A stretch of DNA of 64,000 nucleotides from Dehalococcoidia bacterium. Its GTDB lineage: Bacteria > Chloroflexota > Dehalococcoidia > Bin125. Made by a program: the position numbers and the translations under genes. The notes beneath the pieces were generated by a model. The model was not told where the DNA came from. It worked only from the letters and a program-made list of their open reading frames with translations, and ran no database searches. Shown here piece after piece: positions 1-8,578 of the stretch. The DNA is taken from contig JAJDXE010000010.1 in the NCBI GenBank assembly GCA_022825265.1, positions 1-64,000 of the forward strand. Reading direction: 5' to 3'. Position 1 is the stretch's first letter, and each line of letters opens with the position of its first letter.

Positions 1-200
1 GCGCAGCGATGAGTTGGACATGCCGCCTCCGTGTCTCGATTCGAGTGTTCTTCTGGCGGTAGGGTAGTGGCGTTCATGAGCCTGCCCTTCAGTCGCGCAA
101 CCTGCTCCCTGCTCGACGCAGCCAGCGTCTGCCTGGGTTCCTGTATTCGAGACCCTTCCGGCGGGTCTTCGCCGGTTGGTGGATTGCCGCGGCGGCGTCG

Positions 201-1403
201 ATGTCGTCGTTCGCGGCAGTGTCGTTCTTCAATCCGGTGCTAGGTGCGCTGACGCCCGAGTTGCAGGCGGAGTACGGCTGGAGCACGGCTTCGATTGCGC
301 TGACGATGGTAATCGGCGGCATCGGCGGCGGGGTGCTGGCTTCTTTCGTGGGTCCGATCGCCGACCGGCATGGGCCTCGGATGTTGCTGTTCGTGTCGGT
401 GGGCCTGGTTGCCGGGGTGATGGTCGGGCTGGGCTTCATCGACCAGTTGTGGCAGTTTCTGCTGCTCTGGGGCGTCGGTCGAGGAATCACCGTGGCGGTG
501 ATCGACATCGCGGTGGTGGTCGTGATTGCGAACTGGTTCATCCAGCGGCGGGGCTCGGCGATGGGGCTGACGATGATTGGCACGCGCAGCGGGATGATGA
601 TCTTCCCGCTCGTGATCACGGCGGGGTTTTGGCTGGGAGGGTTGCGCGAGGCGTTCCTGTTGATGGCGCTGCTGATCGTGGTGGTCGGTCTGCTGCCGCC
701 GCTGATCATGCGGCGTCGGCCGGAGGATGTGGGTCTGCGTCCCGACGGCCTGCGCCGCAGCGGGCGGCGCGTGGACGCCGACTCTGCGCCTTCGGCACCG
801 GACGATCCCGACTGGACGGTGCGCGAGGCGATGCGCACGCGGGCGTTCTGGCTGCTGCTGTTGGGGACGACGATATTGATGGTGGTGGGCGGGTCGGTGA
901 ACTTCACGTTCGTGTCGCACATGACGCAGAACGGGATTGACGCCGACACGGCGCGGTCGGCGCTGGCGCTGTGGGCGGGGATGGGGATCATCGGCGGGGT
1001 GTTCGGCGGCGAGTTGCGTCAGCGTCTCGCGGTGCGGTATGCCCTGCCGCTGGTGATCTGCGTGACGGCCAGCGCGGTCGTCTGGTTCATCCTCACGGAC
1101 ACGGTCTGGATGGCGTTCGTCTTTGCGGTCTGGCACGGCCTGTCGTTCGGAGCGCAGTTGCCGCTCAACCGGATCTCGTTTCCGGACTACTTCGGGCGTT
1201 ACTCGGTGGGCCGGATCCGGTCGGTGACGGCGCCGCCGCAGTTGATTCTGAACGCGTTCGGACCGTTCGTGTCGGGCCTGGTGATCGACAACCGAGGGTC
1301 GTACGACCTGATTTACATCGTGTTCGTCGGCCTGCTGCTGTGCGCGGCGCTCAGCGTGCTGCTGGCTCGTCGTCCGGAGCCGCCGGTCCGAACAAGTCGC
1401 TGA
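201..1403 (+). CDS. MFS transporter (N-terminus uncertain)
   Basis: Major facilitator permease of about 400 residues from the first ATG, with about 12 hydrophobic segments. The loop after the second segment reads GPIADRHGPRML, an MFS signature A (G-x3-D-R-x-G). A cytoplasmic linker of about 40 polar residues lies in the middle, as usual between the two six-helix halves. The substrate cannot be read; the halves resemble monocarboxylate/oxalate-type permeases. ATG 201 lies inside the first membrane helix: the same frame runs upstream as FRRVFAGWWIAAAAS, a typical MFS start, back to a stop at 60-62 without any ATG, GTG or TTG. The 3' end overlaps the convergent Uma2 gene by 53 bases. Confidence 0.85.
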   Translation: MSSFAAVSFFNPVLGALTPELQAEYGWSTASIALTMVIGGIGGGVLASFVGPIADRHGPRMLLFVSVGLVAGVMVGLGFIDQLWQFLLLWGVGRGITVAVIDIAVVVVIANWFIQRRGSAMGLTMIGTRSGMMIFPLVITAGFWLGGLREAFLLMALLIVVVGLLPPLIMRRRPEDVGLRPDGLRRSGRRVDADSAPSAPDDPDWTVREAMRTRAFWLLLLGTTILMVVGGSVNFTFVSHMTQNGIDADTARSALALWAGMGIIGGVFGGELRQRLAVRYALPLVICVTASAVVWFILTDTVWMAFVFAVWHGLSFGAQLPLNRISFPDYFGRYSVGRIRSVTAPPQLILNAFGPFVSGLVIDNRGSYDLIYIVFVGLLLCAALSVLLARRPEPPVRTSR

Positions 1404-1941
1404 CGCGGCAACTGAACCCCGGGAGGATGTCCTCACTTGAGACGACGCCGTCCGTGGTCAGCGTGACCGCCTCCGTGTCGGGTCGATAGATGTCCAGGGT
1501 TCGAGACTCGGGAATCAGCACCCAGACCAGGGGAACGCCGTAGTCCAACCACATCCGCGCGCGCCGCTCCATGTCGGGCAGGGAGTCGTTTGGCGAGCGA
1601 ATCTCAACTGCCAGGTCCGGCGGTATCTCGGCGTAACCAGGGATGTCGTCGTCCAGACCCATACGGTCCGCAGCATAAAACGCGACATCTGGCGCCCTGA
1701 CCGTGTCGGGTCCACGTTCTATGACAACGCCGGTATCACCTGGTAACACCGTGCCCAGTGATCTTGGGAGCACGAAGGACATCAGGATATAGGTCATGAG
1801 ACCCATGACCTTGTTGTGCCGGACGCCTGGTCGCATGAGTTCAACCAGCTCCCCTCGGACTAGCTCGCCGTAGAACCCGTTCGCGGAGAGTTCCAGAAGT
1901 TCTTCGGCGGTGACGAGCTTCGGGGAGCTGGTTGTGGTCAT
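1351..1941 (-). CDS. Uma2 family (DUF820) putative endonuclease
   Basis: A protein of 196 residues with the DUF820/Uma2 layout: N-terminal 'TAEELLEL' segment, a strand-turn with GELVRGELVELM, then APDVAFYA and the PPDLAVEIRSPNDS core, where the Asp/Glu/x-Lys-like residues of a PD-(D/E)xK-type fold are expected. The family is abundant in cyanobacteria and Chloroflexota; members are thought to be nucleases but the role is largely unproven. It starts 9 bases after the thiolase-like gene and may be the last gene of that run. Its end overlaps the opposing MFS gene by 53 bases. Confidence 0.85.
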   Translation of the reverse strand: MTTTSSPKLVTAEELLELSANGFYGELVRGELVELMRPGVRHNKVMGLMTYILMSFVLPRSLGTVLPGDTGVVIERGPDTVRAPDVAFYAADRMGLDDDIPGYAEIPPDLAVEIRSPNDSLPDMERRARMWLDYGVPLVWVLIPESRTLDIYRPDTEAVTLTTDGVVSSEDILPGFSCRVSDLFGPAAPDDEPAAR

Positions 1942-1950
1942 ACGGCCATG

Positions 1951-3153
1951 TTACGCGTTGGCGAGGATGAGGGTGCCGGCTGAGGCGAACATGCCGCCGG
2001 GGCCGTGGGCCATGCTGACGTTGACGTCGGGGACCTGGCGGTCGCCGCATTCGCCGCGGAGCTGGCGGACGGACTCGATGATGGCGAACATGCCGTACAT
2101 GCCGGTGTGGCAGTAGGAGAGACCGCCGCCGTTGGTGTTCATCGGGAAGTCGCCGCCGGGGCCGGACTTGTAGATAACCTCGCCGTCGGGACCGGTCCTG
2201 GTCTCGGCGAAGAAGGGGCCGCCCTCGCCCTTGGGCACGAAGCCGAGGTCTTCGGCGGCCATCAGCGGGGTGAAGGTGAAGGCGTCGTAGAACATGCAGT
2301 GGTCGATGTCCTGGGGGCCGAGGCCGGCGCTCTTGTAGGCGGCTTCGCCGGCGATGCGGTAGCCATCGGCGGTGGTGTGGTCGCGCATCTGCGAAACCAT
2401 CCAGTGGGCGGCGGCTTCGCCTGCGCCGAGCACATAGACCGGATCCTTGGCGTAGTCCTTGGCGCGTTCCTCGGAGACGAGCACGAGGGCGCCGCCGCCG
2501 TCGGCGACGACGCAGCAGTCGAGCAGGTTGAAGGGGTAGCAGATCATGCGCGAGTTGAGCACGTCCTGCGGAGTGATCGGTCCGCCGCCGCGCTCGGGAG
2601 CGCGGCGGTGGCTGCCCATCATGGCCATCGGATTGAGGTTGGCCCAGGCGCGAGTGGCGGCGGCGATGTGGGCGAGGTGTTCCTTGGTTGTGCCGTACTC
2701 GTGGAAGTGGCGCAGCACGGGGATCGAGAAGGTGGTGGGCGCGCCGCCGATGGCGAAGGGCGCCTCGTACTGACCGCCGGGGGAGGAGGCGGAGCCGCCG
2801 CGCGGGGCGTCGACGCCGGAGCGACCGCTCTCGCCGTGGGTGACGAGGGCGACGTCGCAGTAGCCGGCCATGATCGCGGCGACGGCGTGGCGGACGTGAA
2901 TCATGAAGGAGCAACCGCCGACGGAGGTGCCGTCGATGTAACGGGGCTGGATGCCGAGATACTCGGCGACCTCGTTGGGGATGGCGCCGGCGCAGAGCAG
3001 GCCGTCAACGTCGCCGAGCGAGATGCCGGCGTCGTCGAGGGCGTTCCTGGCCGACTGCGCGTGCAGCGCGAGCCGCGACATGTGAGGGAGTTGTCCGAGA
3101 TCGTCGGTCTCGGCGGCGCCGACGATTGCGACCTTGTGTCGAATCTGATCCAT
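1951..3153 (-). CDS. thiolase-like (SCP-x/Ltp type) protein
   Basis: 400-residue protein with the thiolase double fold: N-terminal VAIVGAAETDDLG, a glycine-rich nucleophile loop (residues 76-84, SVGGCSFMI) and the C-terminal NTNGGGLSYCH motif with the conserved His. The loop Cys (about C81) is one position off the thiolase nucleophile by my hand alignment, so a lyase role like the retro-aldolase Ltp2 of steroid side-chain breakdown is as likely as acyl transfer. The DUF35 gene directly upstream (39-base gap) supports this, since Ltp2-type enzymes work with a DUF35 partner. Start ATG at 3153 follows GGAG-like sequence. Substrate unknown. Confidence 0.85.
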   Translation of the reverse strand: MDQIRHKVAIVGAAETDDLGQLPHMSRLALHAQSARNALDDAGISLGDVDGLLCAGAIPNEVAEYLGIQPRYIDGTSVGGCSFMIHVRHAVAAIMAGYCDVALVTHGESGRSGVDAPRGGSASSPGGQYEAPFAIGGAPTTFSIPVLRHFHEYGTTKEHLAHIAAATRAWANLNPMAMMGSHRRAPERGGGPITPQDVLNSRMICYPFNLLDCCVVADGGGALVLVSEERAKDYAKDPVYVLGAGEAAAHWMVSQMRDHTTADGYRIAGEAAYKSAGLGPQDIDHCMFYDAFTFTPLMAAEDLGFVPKGEGGPFFAETRTGPDGEVIYKSGPGGDFPMNTNGGGLSYCHTGMYGMFAIIESVRQLRGECGDRQVPDVNVSMAHGPGGMFASAGTLILANA

Positions 3154-3192
3154 GTCTGATCTCCGTTTCGAGAGGGTTAGTTGTGTCGGCGC

Positions 3193-3609
3193 CTAGACAG
3201 GCTTGAACTTGGGCAGGGTGACCTCGTCGGTGACGTCGTCGAAGACGATTTCGACGTCCATGTCGACCTTGGTCTGGTAGGGGTCGTCGATGATCAGGTT
3301 GGACATCATGCGCGGGCCCTCTTCGAGTTCGATGACGGCGATCACGTAGGGGGGCGGGTTGTCCTCGGAGTTGTAGGGGGGAATCGGCTGGTGGGAGATG
3401 ACGAAGGTATGCACCTTGCCCTTGCCCGATGCCTGGGTCCAGTCGATGTCCCAACTGAAGCAACCGGGCTCGGGGCAGAATGGACGCGGATAGAAGAACG
3501 GGCCGCATGGGTCGCAGGTGGGCAGCATCAGCTTGTGTTCTTTGAGACCGTCCCAATAGGGCTGCGACTCAGGCGTCGCCACGGGCAGCCTGCCAGCGTA
3601 GTCGGCCAT
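3193..3609 (-). CDS. DUF35 zinc-ribbon/OB-fold protein
   Basis: 138-residue partner protein of thiolase-like enzymes. The N-terminal helices (PYWDGLKEHKLMLP) are followed by a rubredoxin-like ribbon CDPC...CPEPGC (two Cys pairs for zinc) and an OB-fold (GKGKVHTFVIS, YVIAVIELEEGPRMMSNLI) thought to hold the CoA part of the substrate. I chose ATG 3609 because GGAG lies 6 bases upstream; an ATG at 3621 and a longer frame to 3669 are possible but lack this site. It precedes the thiolase-like gene, and a second such pair occurs at 34921-36557 in the opposite gene order. Confidence 0.88.
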   Translation of the reverse strand: MADYAGRLPVATPESQPYWDGLKEHKLMLPTCDPCGPFFYPRPFCPEPGCFSWDIDWTQASGKGKVHTFVISHQPIPPYNSEDNPPPYVIAVIELEEGPRMMSNLIIDDPYQTKVDMDVEIVFDDVTDEVTLPKFKPV

Positions 3610-3669
3610 CCTGTGCTCCATTTCGTTTGATCTGATTGTCCAAAGCGATGCTACACGACACCCCGGCAT

Positions 3670-4323
3670 TCACCGACGCGAGGATTCACGCTCAATCCAG
3701 CCCCGTTCCAGGGTCGCCTTCCGCTCCGTCCAGGCTGGCTCGACCGTCCGCCGTTGCCGGGCAATCTCCGCCAGGATCACCGCCGCCGCCACCGACACGT
3801 TCAACGACTGCACAAACCCAACCATCGGCACGATCAAGGCGCTATCCGCCAGCTCGACCATCTCCGCCGAGCATCCGGCATGCTCGTTCCCAAGGACGAT
3901 GGCAGAGGGCCCACCGAAGTCGACGCTCAGATAATCCTGCGCCCCGTCGGTCAGTTCGGTCGCGTAGACCTTGATCCCCTCGGCATGCAACGCCGAGACG
4001 CACGAGTCCGCCGACTCATACCGATCAATCTGCAGCCACTTCTGGACCTTCGCAGCGACGCCGCCCGAGATCTCCGGGAAGACCTGGTTGGTGTAAACCA
4101 ACGCAACCCGACCAACCCCAAACGCGTCGCAGCTCCTCAGGATCGCCGAGGCATTGTGAGCGTCATGGATGTTCTCAAGCACCACAACAAGGTCATCGTG
4201 CCGACGCTCCAGAACCTCGCGCATCCGCGCCAGTCGGCGCTCCGTGATCGGGCGAGGTGCCGATGTCTCGCTCCCCCTCGCAGGGGGAGCTGTCGCGGAG
4301 CGACTGAGAGGGTCCCGCCCCAT
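3670..4323 (-). CDS. trmH: TrmH-type tRNA/rRNA 2'-O-methyltransferase
   Basis: SPOUT-class RNA ribose methyltransferase of 217 residues. Motif 1 is ENIHDAHNASAILRSCDAFG, motif 2 IVLGNEHAG and motif 3 MVGFVQSLNVSVAAAVIL; these form the knotted SAM site and supply the catalytic Arg and the Asn of motif 1. The segment TERRLARMREVLERR before motif 1 resembles TrmH (tRNA Gm18), my best guess for the target. ATG 4323 follows the reductase stop by 13 bases with AGGGG upstream; a GTG at 4353 would overlap that gene. Codons 4-19 are made of a dispersed palindromic repeat, giving a low-complexity leader (residues about 4-18) before the first helix. Confidence 0.87.
   Translation of the reverse strand: MGRDPLSRSATAPPARGSETSAPRPITERRLARMREVLERRHDDLVVVLENIHDAHNASAILRSCDAFGVGRVALVYTNQVFPEISGGVAAKVQKWLQIDRYESADSCVSALHAEGIKVYATELTDGAQDYLSVDFGGPSAIVLGNEHAGCSAEMVELADSALIVPMVGFVQSLNVSVAAAVILAEIARQRRTVEPAWTERKATLERGWIERESSRR
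4267..4312. repeat. palindromic repeat A, copy 1 (inside trmH)
   Basis: Stem 1 is CTCCCCCT-CGC-AGGGGGAG at 4271-4289 (8-bp perfect arms). Stem 2 is GTCGC-GGA-GCGAC at 4292-4304, followed by GAGAGGG at 4306-4312. The right end lies 8 bases from the trmH start codon, so the element is translated from the minus strand in that gene. Copies 2 and 3 are at 12185-12226 and 44478-44517. The second stem has different bases from the other copies but still pairs, so the structure is conserved more than the sequence. Confidence 0.8.
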
Positions 4324-4336
4324 ATGTGACAGACCC

Positions 4337-6115
4337 CTAGACCGCGCACTCACCTTCGCCGCGCTGCAGGATGTAGATGTCCTGCCGGTCCCAGTCGATG
4401 AACATCGGCAGCGTGTCCGCCGAGAACTCAGGCGGCAGCGTCAGATCGTTGAGCGTCGCCTGGATCGGGCTCATCCCGACCCGGTCGAACCAGGAGCTGA
4501 ACAGCTCCTGATCGTCCTGACGGTCGGAGTGATACAGGTCGATCACCCGCTCGACCGCGTCGGGAACGCGCTTGGCCGGCAGGCGCACCTTCGGCACCAG
4601 CGTGCCCAGCCGCATCTCCTCGGTCCGATACGTGCCCCCGACGAACATGTGGTACGCGGGAATCTGCCGGTTGCCCACCTTGATCGCCGCGCCATGGAAG
4701 CCAATGTCGGCGATGTGGTGCTGACCGCAACTGTTCGGACAGCCGCTCATGTGGATCCGCATCTTGCGAGTGATCGGGTCATCGATCCCCATCGACCGCA
4801 CCCGCTCCTGCACGGCGCGGTTCAGCCCCATCGAGGACGTGATCCCCAGCTTGCAGCTATCGGTGCCGGGACACGACACCACGTCCTCAATCTCCTGCGC
4901 ATCGGGCGCGCCCATCCCCAGCGCATCCAGCTCACGCCAGACCGCGTACACGGCGTCATTCGGAATCCAGCGCAGCACGACATTCTGCTGCGGAGTCGTC
5001 CGTGCCCGTTCGCGTCCGTACCTGCGCAGGATCTCGGCCAGGCCGCGGAACTGCTCCGGCGTCAGGTCACCCTGGTCGATCGACGCCTCAACCGCCGAGT
5101 AACCGTCCTGCACCTGCGCTCGCACGTTGGCGGCGAGGAAGCGCTCGAACCGAGCGGCGTCGCCGTTCGGCGACGGCAACTCGACCGCGATCTCGCGGGC
5201 GTCCGACGCCTCGTCGTCGACGTACAGCAGCTCCTCGAGCGGCGGTGTTTCCTTCGCCCAGCCCTTCTGCAACTCCTCCTCGACCATCTCGCGGAAGGCC
5301 GCTTCGCCGACGCGGTGGACAAGGAACTTGAGCCGCGCCTTCAAGATGTTCTTACGCAGCTCGTCCGCCGCGTTGAAGATTCGGATTACCGCCTCCGACA
5401 TCGTCAGAAACTCCGACATCGGCACGAACTCGGTCAGCGTGACCGCTTCCTTCGGCATCGTCGATAGTCCACCCCCGACCATCACTCGGAATCCGCGCAC
5501 CTCTTCGCCGTCGATCACGCGGACTTGGGAGAAAAAAGCCAGGTCATGGATCGCCGCGATCGCCGAATCGGCCTCGCGGCCGGTGAAGTAGACCTTGAAC
5601 TTCCGAGGCAACAACTGAGTGATCGAGTTGCGCACCCAGTAGCGCACAAACGCCCCGGCATACGGCGTCGGGTCGAAGACCTCGTCCTCCGAAATGCCCG
5701 CCCACGGATCGGCCGTCACGTTACGCACGGTGTTGCCGCACGCCTCGCGCGACGAGAGCCCAACCTTGCCCAGCACCCGCAGCATGTCCGGCATCTGGTC
5801 CAGCGGAACGAAGTGCACCTGGATGTTCTGCCGGGTCGTGATGTGACCCTTGCCCAGCGGGGCAAACGTCTCGCAGACCTCCGCCAGACCGTCCAATTGG
5901 TCGGACGTCACACCGCCCATGGGCAGCTTGATCCGGTTCATGTGGACGTCGGGCTGGCGCTGTCCGTACACGCCCTGGCGCAGGCGGTAGAGCATGAACT
6001 CGACCTCCTCGCGCTGCTGTTCGCGGAAGGCCGTCGCCTCGGTCTCAAAGTCGTCGAGTTCGTCGTCCCAGATCGGGATCACGACGCCGGGAGTGTCAGT
6101 TCTGGATGTGGTCAT
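4337..6115 (-). CDS. ferredoxin-dependent sulfite/nitrite reductase
   Basis: 592-residue sirohaem and 4Fe-4S enzyme doing a six-electron reduction of sulfite to sulfide or nitrite to ammonia. Two ferrodoxin-like halves are present (LPMGGVTSDQLDGLAEV near residue 65 and LTPEQFRGLAEI near 350). The cluster ligands are C415, C421 (SCPGTDSCKLG) and C459, C463 (SGCPNSCGQHH). Single-chain NirA/SirA-like length is normal; the motifs alone do not settle sulfite versus nitrite. Start ATG 6115 has GGAG nine bases upstream, better than the ATG at 6130. It sits between pncB and trmH on the same strand with short gaps; no nitrate or sulfate uptake genes are near. Confidence 0.88.
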   Translation of the reverse strand: MTTSRTDTPGVVIPIWDDELDDFETEATAFREQQREEVEFMLYRLRQGVYGQRQPDVHMNRIKLPMGGVTSDQLDGLAEVCETFAPLGKGHITTRQNIQVHFVPLDQMPDMLRVLGKVGLSSREACGNTVRNVTADPWAGISEDEVFDPTPYAGAFVRYWVRNSITQLLPRKFKVYFTGREADSAIAAIHDLAFFSQVRVIDGEEVRGFRVMVGGGLSTMPKEAVTLTEFVPMSEFLTMSEAVIRIFNAADELRKNILKARLKFLVHRVGEAAFREMVEEELQKGWAKETPPLEELLYVDDEASDAREIAVELPSPNGDAARFERFLAANVRAQVQDGYSAVEASIDQGDLTPEQFRGLAEILRRYGRERARTTPQQNVVLRWIPNDAVYAVWRELDALGMGAPDAQEIEDVVSCPGTDSCKLGITSSMGLNRAVQERVRSMGIDDPITRKMRIHMSGCPNSCGQHHIADIGFHGAAIKVGNRQIPAYHMFVGGTYRTEEMRLGTLVPKVRLPAKRVPDAVERVIDLYHSDRQDDQELFSSWFDRVGMSPIQATLNDLTLPPEFSADTLPMFIDWDRQDIYILQRGEGECAV

Positions 6116-6146
6116 ACCGAAGTACTCCAACTAACTTTCTACGGTT

Positions 6147-7394
6147 TCAGCTTAGCAGCGACGGATCGATCTCAATCCGTCGCGGACCGCGCCCAGCACC
6201 GGCTCGATGGCGAATCTGTTCCAACGACTCTCGCCCCTGAGTAGTCCGCTCGCCTGACTGCATCATCGGAAGCATCAGAGGTTCCCCGTCGCTCGGCGGA
6301 GTGGCGTCAAAGCGATCGATCACGTCCTGATCGTCCCATCGCCAGACCTGTTTCCGATGCCCAATGCTCGGCTTGCCCGTCGATCGCTTCGCAACCGCGT
6401 TGCCCTCGTACTCCACCATCTTGTAGGCCGAGTCCAACGTCGACGCGTCCGGCGGAGCGACAATGCTGGTCCCACACGCAAAGACGTCGATCGGAGCGCT
6501 CGCACCGACCAACTCGGCAATCTGATACTCGTCCAGCCCTCCGCTCGCCACGATCCGTACGTCGGATAACCCCGTCGTGTCGAGCTTGATCCGAGCCTGC
6601 CACGACTCCTGCCGAAAATCACCGGAGTCGATCCGGATCGCCCCAACCGATCCGCCGCCGTACTGCTTGGCGACCTTGATTGCGTTGTTCACGCCCGACG
6701 CGGTGTCATACGTGTCGACCAGCAGAGTCGTCCCCGGATACCGCGAGACGAACGCATCGAACGCCGCAACCTCGTCGCCCTCCGCCAGGACGAAGCTATG
6801 GGCCATCGTCCCCGTCGTCGGGATCCCATAGCGCCGGCCGGCCTCGACCGACGAGGTCGCCTCAAACCCCGCGATGTAAGCCGCCCGCGACGCCTCGATC
6901 GCCGCCTCCGACCCATGTGCCCGCCGTCCCCCAAACTCAATCACCGGACGTCCCGCTGCAGCATCGATCGCCCGCGCCGCCTTACTCGCCACGAGGGTCG
7001 GATACGCAATCTGGTTGATCATCGCTGTCTCGACGATCTGAGCCTCCGGCAGCGGAGCGATCACCTGGATCAATGGCTCATTCGGATAGACGATCGTCCC
7101 CTCCGGAGGAGCCCACACATCGCCTGTGAACCGCATCTCACGGAGCTGCTCAATGAACCGCCGATCAAACTGAGGCAACGATCCCACATACGCCAGGTCC
7201 TCGTCGCTGAAACGCAGAGCCTCAAGGAAGGCAAGCGCTCTGTCCAGCCCCGCCGCAATCAGATAGTCCCAGCCCTTAGGCAAGCTGCGAACCGCGAGCT
7301 CAAAGATCGCTTCACCAGTCATGCCCCGGTCGTAGTAGACCTGAGTCATGCTCAGTTCATAGAGGTCGACGAACAGCGCCGAGGGAGTGCTCAC
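6147..7394 (-). CDS. pncB: nicotinate phosphoribosyltransferase
   Basis: 415-residue Preiss-Handler enzyme joining nicotinate and PRPP to give nicotinate mononucleotide. The N-terminus LFVDLYELSMTQVYY is the family start. FGGRRAHGSEAA and GTMAHSFVLAEGDE hold substrate-binding residues and the phosphorylatable His, and DTYDTASGVNNAIKVA plus AIRIDSGD form the phosphate-binding barrel strands. Length is normal. The gene starts 34 bases after pncA on the same strand, so the pair converts nicotinamide to NaMN as a salvage operon. Confidence 0.95.
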   Translation of the reverse strand: MSTPSALFVDLYELSMTQVYYDRGMTGEAIFELAVRSLPKGWDYLIAAGLDRALAFLEALRFSDEDLAYVGSLPQFDRRFIEQLREMRFTGDVWAPPEGTIVYPNEPLIQVIAPLPEAQIVETAMINQIAYPTLVASKAARAIDAAAGRPVIEFGGRRAHGSEAAIEASRAAYIAGFEATSSVEAGRRYGIPTTGTMAHSFVLAEGDEVAAFDAFVSRYPGTTLLVDTYDTASGVNNAIKVAKQYGGGSVGAIRIDSGDFRQESWQARIKLDTTGLSDVRIVASGGLDEYQIAELVGASAPIDVFACGTSIVAPPDASTLDSAYKMVEYEGNAVAKRSTGKPSIGHRKQVWRWDDQDVIDRFDATPPSDGEPLMLPMMQSGERTTQGRESLEQIRHRAGAGRGPRRIEIDPSLLS

Positions 7395-7428
7395 TGATCG
7401 AACGTTATTCGATCACCAACTGATCAGT

Positions 7429-8019
7429 TCAGTGTTCGATCACCGCGCCCGCTGCGGCCATCGCTTCGAGAGCAGCCTCACCGTCGCCAACTTGAAGATC
7501 GACAGCGGCCACGGCATTGGTCGGAACCAGTACCTCGAACCCAAGCCCACAAGCGTCAAGAACGGTCTCCTTGACGCAATAGTCAGTCGCCAGCCCAACC
7601 ACGACGCACCGTTCAACCTCAGCCTCCAGCAGCAAGTCTTCAAGCTCGGTCTGCTGCGTGTCCCCACTCTCCGGATCCCGAGTCGTGAAGCCCGAATACC
7701 CATCGTTGCCGTCGACGCCCTTGCGAACCGTCGGCCCGGCCTCCGAGTTCAGGTCCGCATGAAACCCGGCGCCCCAGGTCTCGCCGACGCAATGAACAGG
7801 CCAGATGCCGCCATCCTGCTCGAAGTGCGGCGTGTGAGCGGGATGCCAATCCTGCGTGTAGACGACCAGCGCGCCCGCAACGGTTGCCTCGGAAATCGCT
7901 CTGTTGACGTTGCCAACGACCCGAGCCGCGCCCTCGACGAACAGCGATCCGTCAGGATGCGCGAAGTCGTTCTGGACGTCAACGACGATCAGCGCGGTCT
8001 GCGGGTCGTAGAAAGGCAC
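7429..8019 (-). CDS. pncA: nicotinamidase (isochorismatase family)
   Basis: 196-residue cysteine hydrolase deaminating nicotinamide to nicotinate. The triad is D14 (VVDVQNDF), K100 (VRKGVDGN) and C148 (ATDYCVKET); metal ligands D57, H59 and H65 lie in TQDWHPAHTPHF. The start is GTG at 8019, with no good Shine-Dalgarno. Only 24 bases separate it from the end of the tRNA-Cys gene on the same strand, so it may be read from the tRNA transcript. pncB follows, which fixes the role better than family membership alone. Confidence 0.92.
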   Translation of the reverse strand: MPFYDPQTALIVVDVQNDFAHPDGSLFVEGAARVVGNVNRAISEATVAGALVVYTQDWHPAHTPHFEQDGGIWPVHCVGETWGAGFHADLNSEAGPTVRKGVDGNDGYSGFTTRDPESGDTQQTELEDLLLEAEVERCVVVGLATDYCVKETVLDACGLGFEVLVPTNAVAAVDLQVGDGEAALEAMAAAGAVIEH

Positions 8020-8043
8020 TGGAAGATGTCAGAGAGGGGAGCT

Positions 8044-8117
<74 letters not shown>

Positions 8118-8138
8118 GGGAGCACGGGTGAAATGTTC

Positions 8139-8213
8139 TGGAGCGGAAGAAGGGATTCGAACCCTCGACCTTCTCCTTGGCAAGGAGACGCGCTACCGCT
8201 GCGCCACTTCCGC
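8139..8213 (-). tRNA. tRNA-Gly (GCC)
   Basis: Acceptor GCGGAAG/CTTCCGC, anticodon stem TCTCC/GGAGA with loop TTGCCAA (GCC), T-loop GTTCGAATC, discriminator U and encoded CCA at 8139-8141. Confidence 0.95.
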
Positions 8214-8265
8214 TCGTAAGGGACATTGTAGCCGTCAACTGGCTGAACGGCGAAGTCCGCTGCAT

Positions 8266-8353
8266 TGGTGCCGAGGAGAGGACTCGAACCTCCACGCCCG
8301 CAATGGGCACAGCGCCCTCAACGCTGCGTGTCTACCAGTTCCACCACCTCGGC
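8266..8353 (-). tRNA. tRNA-Leu (GAG)
   Basis: Class II tRNA with a long variable arm. Acceptor GCCGAGG/CCTCGGC, anticodon stem CAGCG/CGCTG with loop TTGAGGG (GAG), discriminator A and encoded CCA at 8266-8268. Confidence 0.95.
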
Positions 8354-8371
8354 AGCGAAGCTAGGTTGCTC

Positions 8372-8448
8372 TGGCAGGGGTGGCAGGACTCGAACCCGCG
8401 ACCTACGGTTTTGGAGACCGTTGCTCTGCCAAACTGAGCTACACCCCT
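8372..8448 (-). tRNA. tRNA-Trp (CCA)
   Basis: First of the four-tRNA cluster. Acceptor AGGGGTG/CACCCCT, anticodon stem ACGGT/ACCGT with loop CTCCAAA (CCA), discriminator G typical for Trp, encoded CCA at 8372-8374. Confidence 0.95.
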
Positions 8449-8460
8449 CCGTAAGCAACG

Positions 8461-8469
8461 AGCATAGCA
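8461..8469 (-). promoter_or_regulatory. candidate extended -10 of the tRNA cluster
   Basis: On the minus strand this reads TGCTATGCT, a TGn-extended -10 box ending 12 bases before the first base of tRNA-Trp, which fits a very short 5' leader. No -35 box is evident at 17 bases (TTGGCA lies 14 bases upstream). The opposing STAS gene starts 110 bases away, so this gap holds promoters in both directions. Confidence 0.4.
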
Positions 8470-8578
8470 GGTACTTGCGCTGCCAATGGACGCCGATCAG
8501 GCCCTAAAGTGACGACGAACACCCGCTCACGCTCAGTTTTCTAAGCTGAACCTGTAGCCGGAAACGAGGACATTCAAC

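Noticed and set aside
4169..5467. Long plus-strand open frame of 432 codons
   Set aside because: Antisense shadow of the sulfite/nitrite reductase, whose motifs are on the other strand; the translation is Arg/Leu/Asp-rich and matches nothing.
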